A stretch of 30,745 bases of DNA from CADCVW01 sp035644935 (lineage in GTDB: Bacteria; Pseudomonadota; Alphaproteobacteria; Sphingomonadales; Sphingomonadaceae). The DNA lies in contig DASQNO010000059.1 of NCBI GenBank assembly GCA_035644935.1, positions 1 to 30,745 on the forward strand, read 5' to 3'. The notes beneath the pieces were generated by a model. It was not told the DNA's origin. It worked only from the letters and a program-made list of their open reading frames with translations, and searched no databases. Each line of letters begins with the position of its first letter. Position 1 is the first letter of the stretch. The position numbers were made by a program, and so were the translations under genes. Positions 1-7,068 of this stretch are shown one piece after another.

Positions 1-1
1 C

Positions 2-214
2 CTGCGCCTGACCGGCGCCCACGCCGCGCCCGTGCATGTCGACCTCCCCATCGACGACCCCCGCCGCCGCAAACCCGACATCTCCCGCGCGCAGGAACTG
101 CTCGGCTGGTCCCCCAAGGTGCCGCTGGAGGAAGGGCTGGCCGCCACGGTGAAGTGGTTCGCGGCCGAGCTGGTCGAGATGCAGGATCAAAGGATAACGG
201 TGGCGGCGGAGTGA
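2..214 (+). CDS. NAD-dependent epimerase/dehydratase, C-terminal end (UDP-glucuronate decarboxylase-like)
   Basis: Only the last 70 or so codons lie in the window; the reading frame is open from base 2 and stops with TGA at 212-214. The segment LPIDDPRRRKPDIS followed by ARAQELLGWSPKVPLEEGL is the typical C-terminal substrate-domain signature of extended short-chain dehydrogenases acting on nucleotide sugars, closest in wording to UDP-glucuronate decarboxylases (UXS) and GDP/UDP-sugar epimerases. These enzymes use a bound NAD to remodel UDP-sugars for surface polysaccharides in the cytoplasm. The Rossmann domain and the active-site YxxxK are outside the window, so the exact substrate cannot be decided. 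A hairpin repeat begins 8 bp after the stop. Confidence 0.75.
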   Translation: MRLTGAHAAPVHVDLPIDDPRRRKPDISRAQELLGWSPKVPLEEGLAATVKWFAAELVEMQDQRITVAAE

Positions 215-221
215 CGCACCT

Positions 222-365
222 GTCCTCCCCGCGTTTCGCGGGGAGGGGGACCGTCCCGCGTAAGCGGGATGGTGGAGGGGTTTTGCAGCGCCGAGGATTG
301 CTCGCTGCAAAACCCCTCCACCATGCTTCGCATGGTCCCCCTCCCCTGCGAAAGCAGGGGAGGAC
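222..365. repeat. Family R palindromic element, copy R1 (inverted pair of half-units)
   Basis: The element starts with GTCCTCCCC and ends with its complement GGGGAGGAC. Each half has a first hairpin (CCTCCCC-loop-GGGGAGG), a second variable hairpin bounded by GGGGGACC and GGTGG, and the tail GGTGGAGGGGTTTTGCAG. The two halves are inverted around a spacer at about 290-310. It fills the space between two convergent genes (epimerase stop at 214, transporter stop at 368), so it could act as a two-way terminator, although there is no clear U-tract. Confidence 0.9.
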
Positions 366-367
366 AG

Positions 368-1621
368 CTATTCCTCCCAATCCCGCGCCAGCCTCCGGCT
401 CGCCAGCCACATCAGCGCCGCCGCCACCAGGTAGAAGCTCAAACTCACCAGCATCGACACGCGCAGCGCCTCGTCGCCCAGCCGCGGCGTCAGCACATCG
501 GACAAAGCGCCCATCACCAGCGTCCCCGCGCCGATCCCGATCAGGTTGTTGACGAACAGGAACACCGCCGACGCGGTCGCGCGCATCGGCTGCGGCACCA
601 GGTGCTGCACCGCCGCGATCACCGGCCCCAGCCAGATATAGGCCAGCGCCTGGCACAGCACGAACAGCGGAAAGGCGACCGTGGCGCTGCCGCCGTAGAT
701 CGCCAGCGCGTACAACGGCACGGCAGCCAAGAACGCGATCGCCGGCAACCGCGCATAACCCGCCTTGTCCTTGGCCCCCGCGCGGTCCCCCAGCCAGCCG
801 CCCAGCAACACCCCCGCGACGCCGCCGATCAGCAGGATCGCGCCGTAGAACTGCGAAGTTTGCACAAGATCGAGCCCGAAGCTCCTCTGCAGCAGCTGCG
901 GCAGCCAGAACGCGACGCCGTAGCCCAGCATCGAACTCGACGCGGCGCCGAACGCCAGCAGCCAGAAGCTCGGCTTGTTCTTCAAACTTCGCCAAACTTC
1001 ACGCACCGGCGGCGCCGGCGGCGCGTCGTGGACGCGCGGCGGATCGCGCACCAGCCACCAGAAGACCGGCGCGAACGCCACGCCAGCCAGCCCGACCCAC
1101 AGGAACGCGCTGCGCCACCCGACGCTGGCGGCGATCGTGCCGCCGAACAGCACGCCCGCCGCCGACCCCAGCGGGATGCCGAGCGAGAAGATCGCCAGCG
1201 CCCGCGCCCGCCGTTCGGGCGGAAAGCTGTCGGCGATCAGCGCGTAGGACGGCGCCACGCCGCCTGCCTCGCCGACGCCCACGCCCAGCCGGCACAGGAA
1301 CAATTGCCAGAAACTGTTCGCCGCGCCGCACAGCGCCGTGAACCCGCTCCACACCGCCAGGCTGACCGCGATCACCCTGGCCCGCCCCTTGCGATCGGCG
1401 AGCAGCGCGACCGGTATGCCCAGTCCCGTATACAGCAACGCGAACGCCAGCCCGCCTAGCAGCCCCAGCTGCGTGTCGGTGAGGCGGAGGTCCGCCTTGA
1501 TCGGACCTGCCAGGATGCCGACGATCTGCCGGTCGACGAAGTTGAAGCTGTACGCGATCAGCAGCATTGCCAGCAGCGTACCGCGGCCGGTGGTGCGGGT
1601 GGATCTTACCTGAGAATCCAT
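368..1621 (-). CDS. MFS transporter (spinster-like)
   Basis: A 417-residue integral membrane protein of the major facilitator superfamily with about twelve hydrophobic segments. Near the N-terminus it has YSFNFVDRQIVG, then GLGIPVALLADRKGRARVI, which is the MFS motif A loop between helices 2 and 3 (GxxxDRxGRxxV), and RLGVGVGEAGGVAPSY in helix 4. This wording is usual for the spinster-related family common in sphingomonads. It lies downstream of the TonB-dependent receptor gene on the same strand (stop to start 115 bp), suggesting that the receptor brings a ligand across the outer membrane and this protein across the inner membrane. The substrate is not evident. The ATG at 1619-1621 is preceded by a weak purine-rich site; a hairpin repeat separates it from the receptor gene. 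Confidence 0.88.
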   Translation of the reverse strand: MDSQVRSTRTTGRGTLLAMLLIAYSFNFVDRQIVGILAGPIKADLRLTDTQLGLLGGLAFALLYTGLGIPVALLADRKGRARVIAVSLAVWSGFTALCGAANSFWQLFLCRLGVGVGEAGGVAPSYALIADSFPPERRARALAIFSLGIPLGSAAGVLFGGTIAASVGWRSAFLWVGLAGVAFAPVFWWLVRDPPRVHDAPPAPPVREVWRSLKNKPSFWLLAFGAASSSMLGYGVAFWLPQLLQRSFGLDLVQTSQFYGAILLIGGVAGVLLGGWLGDRAGAKDKAGYARLPAIAFLAAVPLYALAIYGGSATVAFPLFVLCQALAYIWLGPVIAAVQHLVPQPMRATASAVFLFVNNLIGIGAGTLVMGALSDVLTPRLGDEALRVSMLVSLSFYLVAAALMWLASRRLARDWEE

Positions 1622-1631
1622 CTTACCTGTT

Positions 1632-1736
1632 CCCCGGCCCTACGGCGCCGCCTGCGGCGTCGCTCAGCATGAACTGCGGCCGGGGCCCAGCCTGACAAAC
1701 CACGTCTGGACCCCGGCCTTCGCCGGGGTGCAGCCC
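1632..1736. repeat. Hairpin repeat between receptor and transporter genes
   Basis: This gap holds an inverted repeat: GGCCGGGGCCCAG at 1678-1690 and CTGGACCCCGGCC at 1706-1718 pair over 12 of 13 bases. A smaller perfect hairpin, CCCCGGC-CTTC-GCCGGGG, occupies 1711-1728, right after the receptor stop codon (TAA, complement of 1737-1739). A second GC-rich palindrome lies near 1640-1662. It resembles the GGGTCCCGGC-type repeat at 17588-17700. It may attenuate transcription from receptor into transporter; this is inference. Confidence 0.7.
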
Positions 1737-4157
1737 TTAGAACTTCACCCCGAAGCTTGCGAACAGCTGCCGTGGATTGCCGTAGAACGCCGTCACCACG
1801 CCCTCCGTCCCCAGGCTCGGCCGCACCGCGCCCGCCGCCGTGCGGAGCGGCACGCCGGTGACCGGATCGGCCAGCAGGAACTGGTAGCCCGACGTCTTGT
1901 ACTGCTTGTCGAACAGGTTCTTGCCGTGCAGCCCGAACGTGAACCGGTCGCCCGCGAAGCTGTAGACGATGTTGGCGTCGAGCAGAGAATAGCCCTTCTG
2001 GTCCAGGAACGGGCTCGGGGTTTCGAACTGGAACGTCTTGCTCCGGTACGAATAGGTCGTGCTCGCCCCCAGGTCGCCGCCGCCGACGGGCACGCTGAAG
2101 TCCAGCGTCGCCGATGTCGTCCACTTGGGCGTGTTCTGGATGCGCGGGTTGTCCGCCACGTCCACCGGTCCGCGGCCGGGAACGAAGGTGATGAACTCGT
2201 CATACTGCGCGTCGATATAGCCCAGCGTGCCCGCCAGGTTGAGCCGCGATCCTGGCCCTGCGAACTCGCGCGCCAGCGTTGCCGAAGCCTCGGCCTCCAC
2301 CCCCTTGAACGTCGCCGCGCCGGCATTGGTGGTGACGCCCACGAACGTCGGCACGCCGTTGATCACCGCGCCCACCGATCCCGGCACCTGCACGTCTTTG
2401 TAATCGGCGTAGAAGCCGGCAAGCGCGAAGCGCAGCCGCCGGTCGAACAACGACGCCTTGTAGCCTACTTCGTAGCTGTCAACCTTTTCGGGTTCGAACA
2501 GGAAGTAGTCGAAGATCTCCGCCGCCTCGCGTGTGCCGTTGGCGTTCAGGTCGGGGGCCGCGGTGGACAGGCCGCGCGGGTCGAACCCGCCGCCCTTGAA
2601 GCCCTTGGAATAGCTCGCGTAGATTGTGTTGTCGTCGTTGGGCTTGAAGGTGATCGACGCGCGCGGCGTGAACTCCTTGAACGTCTCCTTGCCGCGGAAA
2701 TCGGAGGTCAGCGCCCCCAGCTGCCGCCCGGCGTCGGGCAGTCCGCCAAGCTGCGGCGACGCGCCGCGCAGCAGGTTGCGGCGGATCACCACCGCCTCGC
2801 GCTTGTCGATCGTGTAGCGCCCGCCCACCGACACGGCGAGCTGCTCGGTGATGTCGAACGTCACGTCGCCGAACAGCGCATAGGTGCGCGTGTTGACGTT
2901 GCCGAACGTCGATGCGGTCAGCCCCGGCAGCGCGGCGGGCGCGGTGGTGGCCAGCACGACGTCGAAGATGTTCTCCGACTCCGCGTCGAGCACATAGGCG
3001 CCGAGCAGGCCCTGGAAGCGGTCGCCTTCGTAGAGCAGCTGCAGCTCGTTGGAGATCTGCTCGTTAGCGTAGATCGCGGGCACGTCGACGTCCGCCGCAG
3101 GCAGCGCGTCGAAGTCGATCGGCGTTTCCGACCGGTCCTTGCGGTAGCCCAGGATGTTGCGGACCTTGAGCGCGTCGGAGATCGCGAACTCGGCGTTGAA
3201 CGCGCCGCCATAGGACTCGATGTCCTGCTCGGGCGTGTTGAGCCCGGCGCGCGTGTCGTACACATCCCGCAGCACCGGCGCGCCGCTGACCAGGCCCGGG
3301 ATCAGCCGGTGGCCGTTGCGCGGGTCCGACTTGTCGCGCGTGTAGTCGCCCGAAAAGCGAAAGAACGACCCGCCCGGCGCTTCCACCTCGATCGTGCCGC
3401 GCGCGGCGTAGATGTCGCGGTTGTAGTTCTCGACGCCGCGCAGGTTGAGGTTGTCCCCGAAGCCTCCTCGGCTGAGTCTCGCGACCGACGCGCCGACGCG
3501 CACCGCGTCGTTCAACGGCGCGCTGGCGCTCAAGATCAGATCCGCCTGCTTGTAGGTGCCAAGGTTGGCGCGCGCCGAAAAGGTCGGATCGTCCTTGTTC
3601 AGCCGCCGCGTCACGTACTTGATCGCGCCGCCGATCGTGTTGCGTCCGTACAGCGTCCCCTGCGGCCCGCGCAGAACCTCGATCCGCTCCACGTCGTAGA
3701 TGTCGAGCACCGCCGCCTGCGGCCGGTTGATGAACACGTCGTCCAGGTACAATCCGACACCCTGCTCGAACCCGGCGACCGGGTCCTGCTGGCCGACGCC
3801 GCGGATGAACGCGGTCAGCGTCGTGTTGGACCCGCGCGACACCTCCAGCGTGACGTTGGGCGTCGTGTCCGAAATGTCGGTGATGTCCACCGCGCCGCCC
3901 CGCTCCAGCGCTTCGCCCGAATAGACGGTCAGCGCGATCGGCACGTCTTGCAGGCTTTCCGCGCGCCGGCGCGCGGTGACGACGATCTCTTCGTCGACGG
4001 GCTGGTCGATCATCGACGCGCCGGGCGTCGTTTGGGCGTTGGCGTCGGCGGCCTGCTCCTCCACGCCCTGCGCGGCAGCCGGCGCGGCGATCGCGCCCAG
4101 CGCGAACACGGCGGCCGTGCCCAGCCAGTTCCGCCGCTGTCCTGTCGTGATCCTCAT
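1737..4157 (-). CDS. TonB-dependent outer-membrane receptor
   Basis: An 806-residue outer-membrane receptor. The chosen ATG (complement of 4155-4157) has a good ribosome site, GGGGAGAGAG, a few bases upstream, and is followed by a signal peptide ending near APAAAQ. Next come a TonB-box-like EIVVTARRRAE, the plug domain (QDVPIALTVYSGEAL, then VERIEVLRGPQGTLYGRN at about residues 140-160), and a long beta-barrel region ending in a terminal phenylalanine (FASFGVKF), the usual outer-membrane assembly signal. The frame continues upstream to 4256, but that part lacks a signal sequence and covers the promoter region. It is divergent from a TetR regulator and upstream of an MFS carrier, fitting a TonB-driven uptake system for an unidentified organic nutrient. 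Confidence 0.93.
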   Translation of the reverse strand: MRITTGQRRNWLGTAAVFALGAIAAPAAAQGVEEQAADANAQTTPGASMIDQPVDEEIVVTARRRAESLQDVPIALTVYSGEALERGGAVDITDISDTTPNVTLEVSRGSNTTLTAFIRGVGQQDPVAGFEQGVGLYLDDVFINRPQAAVLDIYDVERIEVLRGPQGTLYGRNTIGGAIKYVTRRLNKDDPTFSARANLGTYKQADLILSASAPLNDAVRVGASVARLSRGGFGDNLNLRGVENYNRDIYAARGTIEVEAPGGSFFRFSGDYTRDKSDPRNGHRLIPGLVSGAPVLRDVYDTRAGLNTPEQDIESYGGAFNAEFAISDALKVRNILGYRKDRSETPIDFDALPAADVDVPAIYANEQISNELQLLYEGDRFQGLLGAYVLDAESENIFDVVLATTAPAALPGLTASTFGNVNTRTYALFGDVTFDITEQLAVSVGGRYTIDKREAVVIRRNLLRGASPQLGGLPDAGRQLGALTSDFRGKETFKEFTPRASITFKPNDDNTIYASYSKGFKGGGFDPRGLSTAAPDLNANGTREAAEIFDYFLFEPEKVDSYEVGYKASLFDRRLRFALAGFYADYKDVQVPGSVGAVINGVPTFVGVTTNAGAATFKGVEAEASATLAREFAGPGSRLNLAGTLGYIDAQYDEFITFVPGRGPVDVADNPRIQNTPKWTTSATLDFSVPVGGGDLGASTTYSYRSKTFQFETPSPFLDQKGYSLLDANIVYSFAGDRFTFGLHGKNLFDKQYKTSGYQFLLADPVTGVPLRTAAGAVRPSLGTEGVVTAFYGNPRQLFASFGVKF

Positions 4158-4228
4158 CGATCTCTCTCCCCTTGTGTCAGCCGCCACAGCCTGTTGGCTT
4201 GCGGCAAATCCCCGGCTATGGAGTTGAA

Positions 4229-4248
4229 AGTTGAACCACCATTCAACT
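4229..4248. promoter_or_regulatory. Probable TetR operator
   Basis: A perfect inverted repeat AGTTGAA-N6-TTCAACT lies in the 111-bp divergent gap between the receptor start (4157) and the regulator start (4269). A further direct copy of AGTTGAA sits immediately upstream at 4222-4228. A TetR-family protein encoded next door commonly binds such a palindrome to control itself and the divergent gene. Binding is inferred from position and symmetry. Confidence 0.6.
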
Positions 4249-4268
4249 CTGGTCAAGGGGGATCGGCC

Positions 4269-4892
4269 ATGGCGACGCGCACGGACACGAAATCGGCATC
4301 AACCGTGGCGAAATCGCCACGCACGGACCGCGGCCGGCGCACGCTGCGCGCCATACTCGACGCCGCCGGCGCCGAGTTCGGCGAGCGCGGATTCCAGGGC
4401 GCGTCGATCAGCCGCATCACCGCCCGCGCCGGCGTCGCGCTGGGCAGTTTCTACACCTACTTCGACTCCAAGGAGGCGGTGTTCCAGGCGCTGGTGACCG
4501 ACATGTCCGTCCGCGTCGCCGACGCCGTCCGCCCCCATGTCGAAGCCGCGCCCGACGCCCTCGCCGGCGAAGGCGCGGGGCTCGCGGCATTCCTAGACTT
4601 CGTGCGCGCGCACAAGGAGATCTACCGCATCATCGACGAGGCCGAATTCGTCGACAGCGACGGCTACCGCCGCCACTACGCCAGCACGGTGGACCGCATC
4701 ACCGCCCGCCTGCGCGCCGCCGCCGCCCGCGGCGAAGTCCGCCCCGGCATCGGCGAGGTCGAAGCCTGGGCGATCGTCGGCATGAACGTCTTCCTGGGCT
4801 TACGCTACGGCGTCTGGGACGAAGACGTGCCCACCGCGGAGGTCAGCGCCACTGCCAACCGCCTGCTGCGCGAGGGCATCGGGCCACGCTAG
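4269..4892 (+). CDS. TetR family transcriptional regulator
   Basis: A 207-residue protein with the N-terminal TetR helix-turn-helix domain at about residues 20-70: RRTLRAILDAAGAEFGERGF, then ASISRITARAGVALGSFYTY followed by FDSKEAVF. The C-terminal two thirds form the variable ligand-binding and dimer domain. The ATG at 4269 follows AAGGGGGATC, an acceptable ribosome site, and gives the normal family length; the frame is open far upstream only because it is antisense to the receptor gene. Its divergent position, with a palindromic AGTTGAA site in between, suggests that it represses the receptor-transporter pair and itself until an effector binds. The effector is not known. Confidence 0.9.
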   Translation: MATRTDTKSASTVAKSPRTDRGRRTLRAILDAAGAEFGERGFQGASISRITARAGVALGSFYTYFDSKEAVFQALVTDMSVRVADAVRPHVEAAPDALAGEGAGLAAFLDFVRAHKEIYRIIDEAEFVDSDGYRRHYASTVDRITARLRAAAARGEVRPGIGEVEAWAIVGMNVFLGLRYGVWDEDVPTAEVSATANRLLREGIGPR

Positions 4893-4920
4893 CGTTCTAT
4901 CCGGCCGATATGAACCGATA

Positions 4921-5003
4921 CCGTTCGCCCTGAGCCCGTCGAAGGGCTTTCTTTTTACCGGGGCAGGAAGAAGGAAGGGCTTCGACAATCTCAGCCCGAA
5001 CGG
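4921..5003. repeat. Family S inverted repeat, copy S1
   Basis: The left arm begins CCGTTCGCCCTGAGCCCGTC and the right arm ends with CTCAGCCCGAACGG; they pair over about 30 bases with scattered mismatches around a loop at about 4955-4970. The core CCTGAGCNNGTCGAAGGGC is a repeat type abundant in sphingomonad genomes. It lies between the TetR gene end and the convergent aldolase gene end, where it could terminate both transcripts. Related copies occur inside imuB (8981-9053) and dnaE2 (9892-9916). Confidence 0.85.
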
Positions 5004-5024
5004 TTTAGGGCTTTCCGATCGGAC

Positions 5025-5840
5025 TTACGTCGCAAAGCTCGGATCCAGCCGGTACGCCTTCCTGAGCAACGCCGGCCACGCCAGCGCATTGGCGACAAGC
5101 TTCAACCCGTACTTGCCCTGCTCCGCCGTCACCTCCGGCGCGCCCTGCGGCGGCGTGTTGAGCGCCCCGGGGCCCGCCGACAGCGCATGGATCTGCGCCT
5201 CGCACGCCCGCTCCAGATAATAGAGCTTGATGAAGCACTCGCCCACCGTGCCGCCCACCGCCAGCGTGCCGTGGTTCCTCAAAAGCATCGCGCCCTTGTC
5301 GCCGATGTTCGCCACCAACCGCTCCCGCTCGTCGAGGTCCACCGCCACGCCTTCATAGTCGTGAAACGCGATGTCGCCACGCACCAGCATCGCGGTTTGC
5401 GTGATCGGCAGCAGCCCGTCGGCATGCGCGGACACCGCCTGCCCGTAGGGCGTGTGCAGGTGCATGACCGCCATCGCGTCGGGGCGCGCCATGTGGATCG
5501 CCGAATGGATCGTGAACCCCGCCGGGTTGGTGACGAACGGCGTCGGCTCCACCGGCAATCCCTGCATGTCCACCTTGACCAGGCTCGACGCGGTCACTTC
5601 CTCGAACATCAGATTGTACGGGTTGAGCAGGAAATGGTGCTCGGGCCCCGGCACCCGCGCGGACAGATGCGTGAAGATGATGTCGTCCCACCCGTAATGC
5701 GCGACCAGCCGGTATGCGGCGGCGAGGTCGACACGGATCTTCCACTCCTCCGCGCCGACCTTGCCCTCCAGCGACGGCACGGCGACGCTTTCCAGCGGAG
5801 CCGCGTCCATGCCCCGGCTCATCGCGTCCACTCGGCTCAT
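5025..5840 (-). CDS. Class II aldolase/adducin family protein
   Basis: A 271-residue protein of the class II (zinc) aldolase/adducin fold. The core has YGWDDIIFTHLSARVPGPEH, a metal-site HLHTPYG (two histidines) and a third histidine in LLRNHGTLAVGG. In fuculose-phosphate aldolase a glutamate acts as base just before the conserved helix; here the matching stretch reads PAGFTIHSAIH and no glutamate is seen, so aldol cleavage is uncertain and the protein may be one of the many adducin-like members of unknown substrate. The ATG at 5838-5840 is chosen because AAGGAG lies six bases upstream; an ATG two codons earlier touches that site. It follows the DUF559-MaiA gene by 11 bp and is probably co-transcribed with it. 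Confidence 0.85.
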   Translation of the reverse strand: MSRVDAMSRGMDAAPLESVAVPSLEGKVGAEEWKIRVDLAAAYRLVAHYGWDDIIFTHLSARVPGPEHHFLLNPYNLMFEEVTASSLVKVDMQGLPVEPTPFVTNPAGFTIHSAIHMARPDAMAVMHLHTPYGQAVSAHADGLLPITQTAMLVRGDIAFHDYEGVAVDLDERERLVANIGDKGAMLLRNHGTLAVGGTVGECFIKLYYLERACEAQIHALSAGPGALNTPPQGAPEVTAEQGKYGLKLVANALAWPALLRKAYRLDPSFAT

Positions 5841-5851
5841 GGTCATCTCCT

Positions 5852-6949
5852 TCAGGCTGCGGGCGCCACCCGGTCCGGATGCGCCGCCGCGAACGGTTGG
5901 AGACTGCAGGCGGCGGCGTCGGCGCGCAAGAGCGTCGGATATGCGTCCAGCTTCACGTCGAACCGCCGCGCATTGTACATCTGCGGCACCAGCAGCACGT
6001 CGGCCATCGTCGGCGCATCGCCCCACAGGAACTGGCCGGCTTGGCGAACCGCCATCGCCTCCAGCGCCGCAAAGCCTTCGCCCACCCAATGCCGATACCA
6101 GTCGTCCCGCACCACAGGCGCCTGCCCCAGCGGCCCCGACAGGTATTTGAGCACGCGCAGATTGTTCAGCGGGTGGATGTCGCACGCGATCGTCAGCGCC
6201 ATCGCCTGCACGGCCGCGCGCTCCGCCGCCTCGAACGGCAGCAGCGGCGGCAGCGGATACGCCGCGTCCAGATACTGAATGATCGCGACGCTTTGCGTCA
6301 GCCGTTGGCCATCGATTTCCAGCGTCGGCACCAACCCTTGCGGGTTCATCGCGCGGTACGCGTCCGCCTTCTGCTCGCCGGCGATGAGGCTGACGGGAAC
6401 GCTGCGGTAGGGAATGCCCTTGAGGTTCAGCGCAATCCGCACCCGATACGCGGCGGAGGAGCGGTGGTAGTCGTAGAGGATGGTCGGCTGCAAAACCCCT
6501 CCACCATGCTGCGCATGGTCCCCCTCCCCGGCTTGCGCCGGGGAGGACGCACCCCTTCCTCCCTGCGCGAAGCGCGGGGAGGGGGACCGCGAAGCGGTGG
6601 AGGGGTTTTGCAGCGCGCATTCCGCAAGGATCATCCGATAAGCTGCATCAAAATCCCGCGACACATCCACGCCGGCAACGCGGACGACGCGAATGCCCTG
6701 CGCGGCAAGCCATCGGGTCCGTTCGTCATCCCTGCGCGGCTGGTCCCCCATGCCATGCGCCGCGCCGTCCACCTCGATCGCCACGCGTGCGGCCGGACAG
6801 TAGAAGTCGAGCACATACGGCCCGACAGGGTGCTGCCTGCGGAACTTCAGGCCGTCGGGGCGAAGCCGCAGCTCCCGCCAGAGCTTGAGTTCGGGCGCAG
6901 TCATCCCGCGTCGGAGTTCGCGTGCATGGATGACCGTGGCATTCTGCAT
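5852..6949 (-). CDS. maiA: DUF559 nuclease-like domain joined to maleylacetoacetate isomerase (MaiA) through a repeat
   Basis: One open frame of 365 residues contains two unrelated proteins. Residues 1-112 are a complete DUF559 domain (Vsr/restriction-endonuclease-like), with LKFRRQHPVGPYVLDFYC and VAIEVDGAAH giving the D...ExD metal-site pattern. Residues 113-154 are translated family R repeat (LQNPST...SPSP...GGGVLQ). Residues 155-365 are a zeta-class glutathione transferase: SSAAYRVRIALNLKGI holds the catalytic SSxxxR motif, and CDIHPLNNLRVLKYL and FLWGDAPTMADVLLVP are typical of MaiA, which isomerises maleylacetoacetate to fumarylacetoacetate in tyrosine/aromatic breakdown using glutathione. 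A normal MaiA would begin at about residue 155, but no ATG remains there; an in-frame TTG (complement of 6491-6493) just after GGAGGGG inside the repeat might allow separate initiation. The start at 6949 has GAGGAG six bases upstream. Confidence 0.85.
   Translation of the reverse strand: MQNATVIHARELRRGMTAPELKLWRELRLRPDGLKFRRQHPVGPYVLDFYCPAARVAIEVDGAAHGMGDQPRRDDERTRWLAAQGIRVVRVAGVDVSRDFDAAYRMILAECALQNPSTASRSPSPRFAQGGRGASSPAQAGEGDHAQHGGGVLQPTILYDYHRSSAAYRVRIALNLKGIPYRSVPVSLIAGEQKADAYRAMNPQGLVPTLEIDGQRLTQSVAIIQYLDAAYPLPPLLPFEAAERAAVQAMALTIACDIHPLNNLRVLKYLSGPLGQAPVVRDDWYRHWVGEGFAALEAMAVRQAGQFLWGDAPTMADVLLVPQMYNARRFDVKLDAYPTLLRADAAACSLQPFAAAHPDRVAPAA
6488..6613. repeat. Family R element, copy R2, inside the DUF559-maiA reading frame
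   Basis: Here the two half-units are arranged inside-out compared with the other copies: CTGCAAAACCCCTCCACC opens the element and its exact complement GGTGGAGGGGTTTTGCAG closes it (18-bp perfect arms). The length between these ends is 126 bp, an exact multiple of three, and the frame read on the minus strand has no stop. Confidence 0.9.
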
Positions 6950-7032
6950 TGCCGTCTCCTCGCCTTCCATGTGCGGGTTCCGAGCGACTGCCGCAACCCG
7001 GTTTGACTCCCGGACGGCCTCCGGTCCACTTA

Positions 7033-7047
7033 GAACAAAATAGGAAC
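7033..7047 (+). promoter_or_regulatory. LexA (SOS) box, GAAC-N7-GAAC
   Basis: The sequence GAACAAAATAGGAAC matches the alphaproteobacterial LexA operator, a direct repeat of GAAC (or GTTC) with seven bases between. It lies 22 bp before the imuA start, the expected place for LexA to block the mutasome promoter until DNA damage. It is also 84 bp from the divergent DUF559-maiA start and could influence that gene as well. Confidence 0.85.
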
Positions 7048-7068
7048 AGAGTCGTTCTGAGTCGTGCC

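Noticed and set aside
269..1459. 396-codon plus-strand frame over the MFS gene
   Set aside because: Glutamine/arginine-rich antisense shadow; the minus-strand transporter has clear membrane segments and motifs.
1728..4268. Very long plus-strand open frame (about 850 codons) antisense to the TonB receptor
   Set aside because: It is low-complexity, arginine/valine rich, lacks any domain, and mirrors the codon bias of the receptor gene; only its last part (4269-4892), the TetR gene, is real.
5841..6620. Extension of the aldolase frame upstream to 6620
   Set aside because: The upstream part is an out-of-frame reading of maiA and repeat sequence; AAGGAG before 5840 marks the real start.
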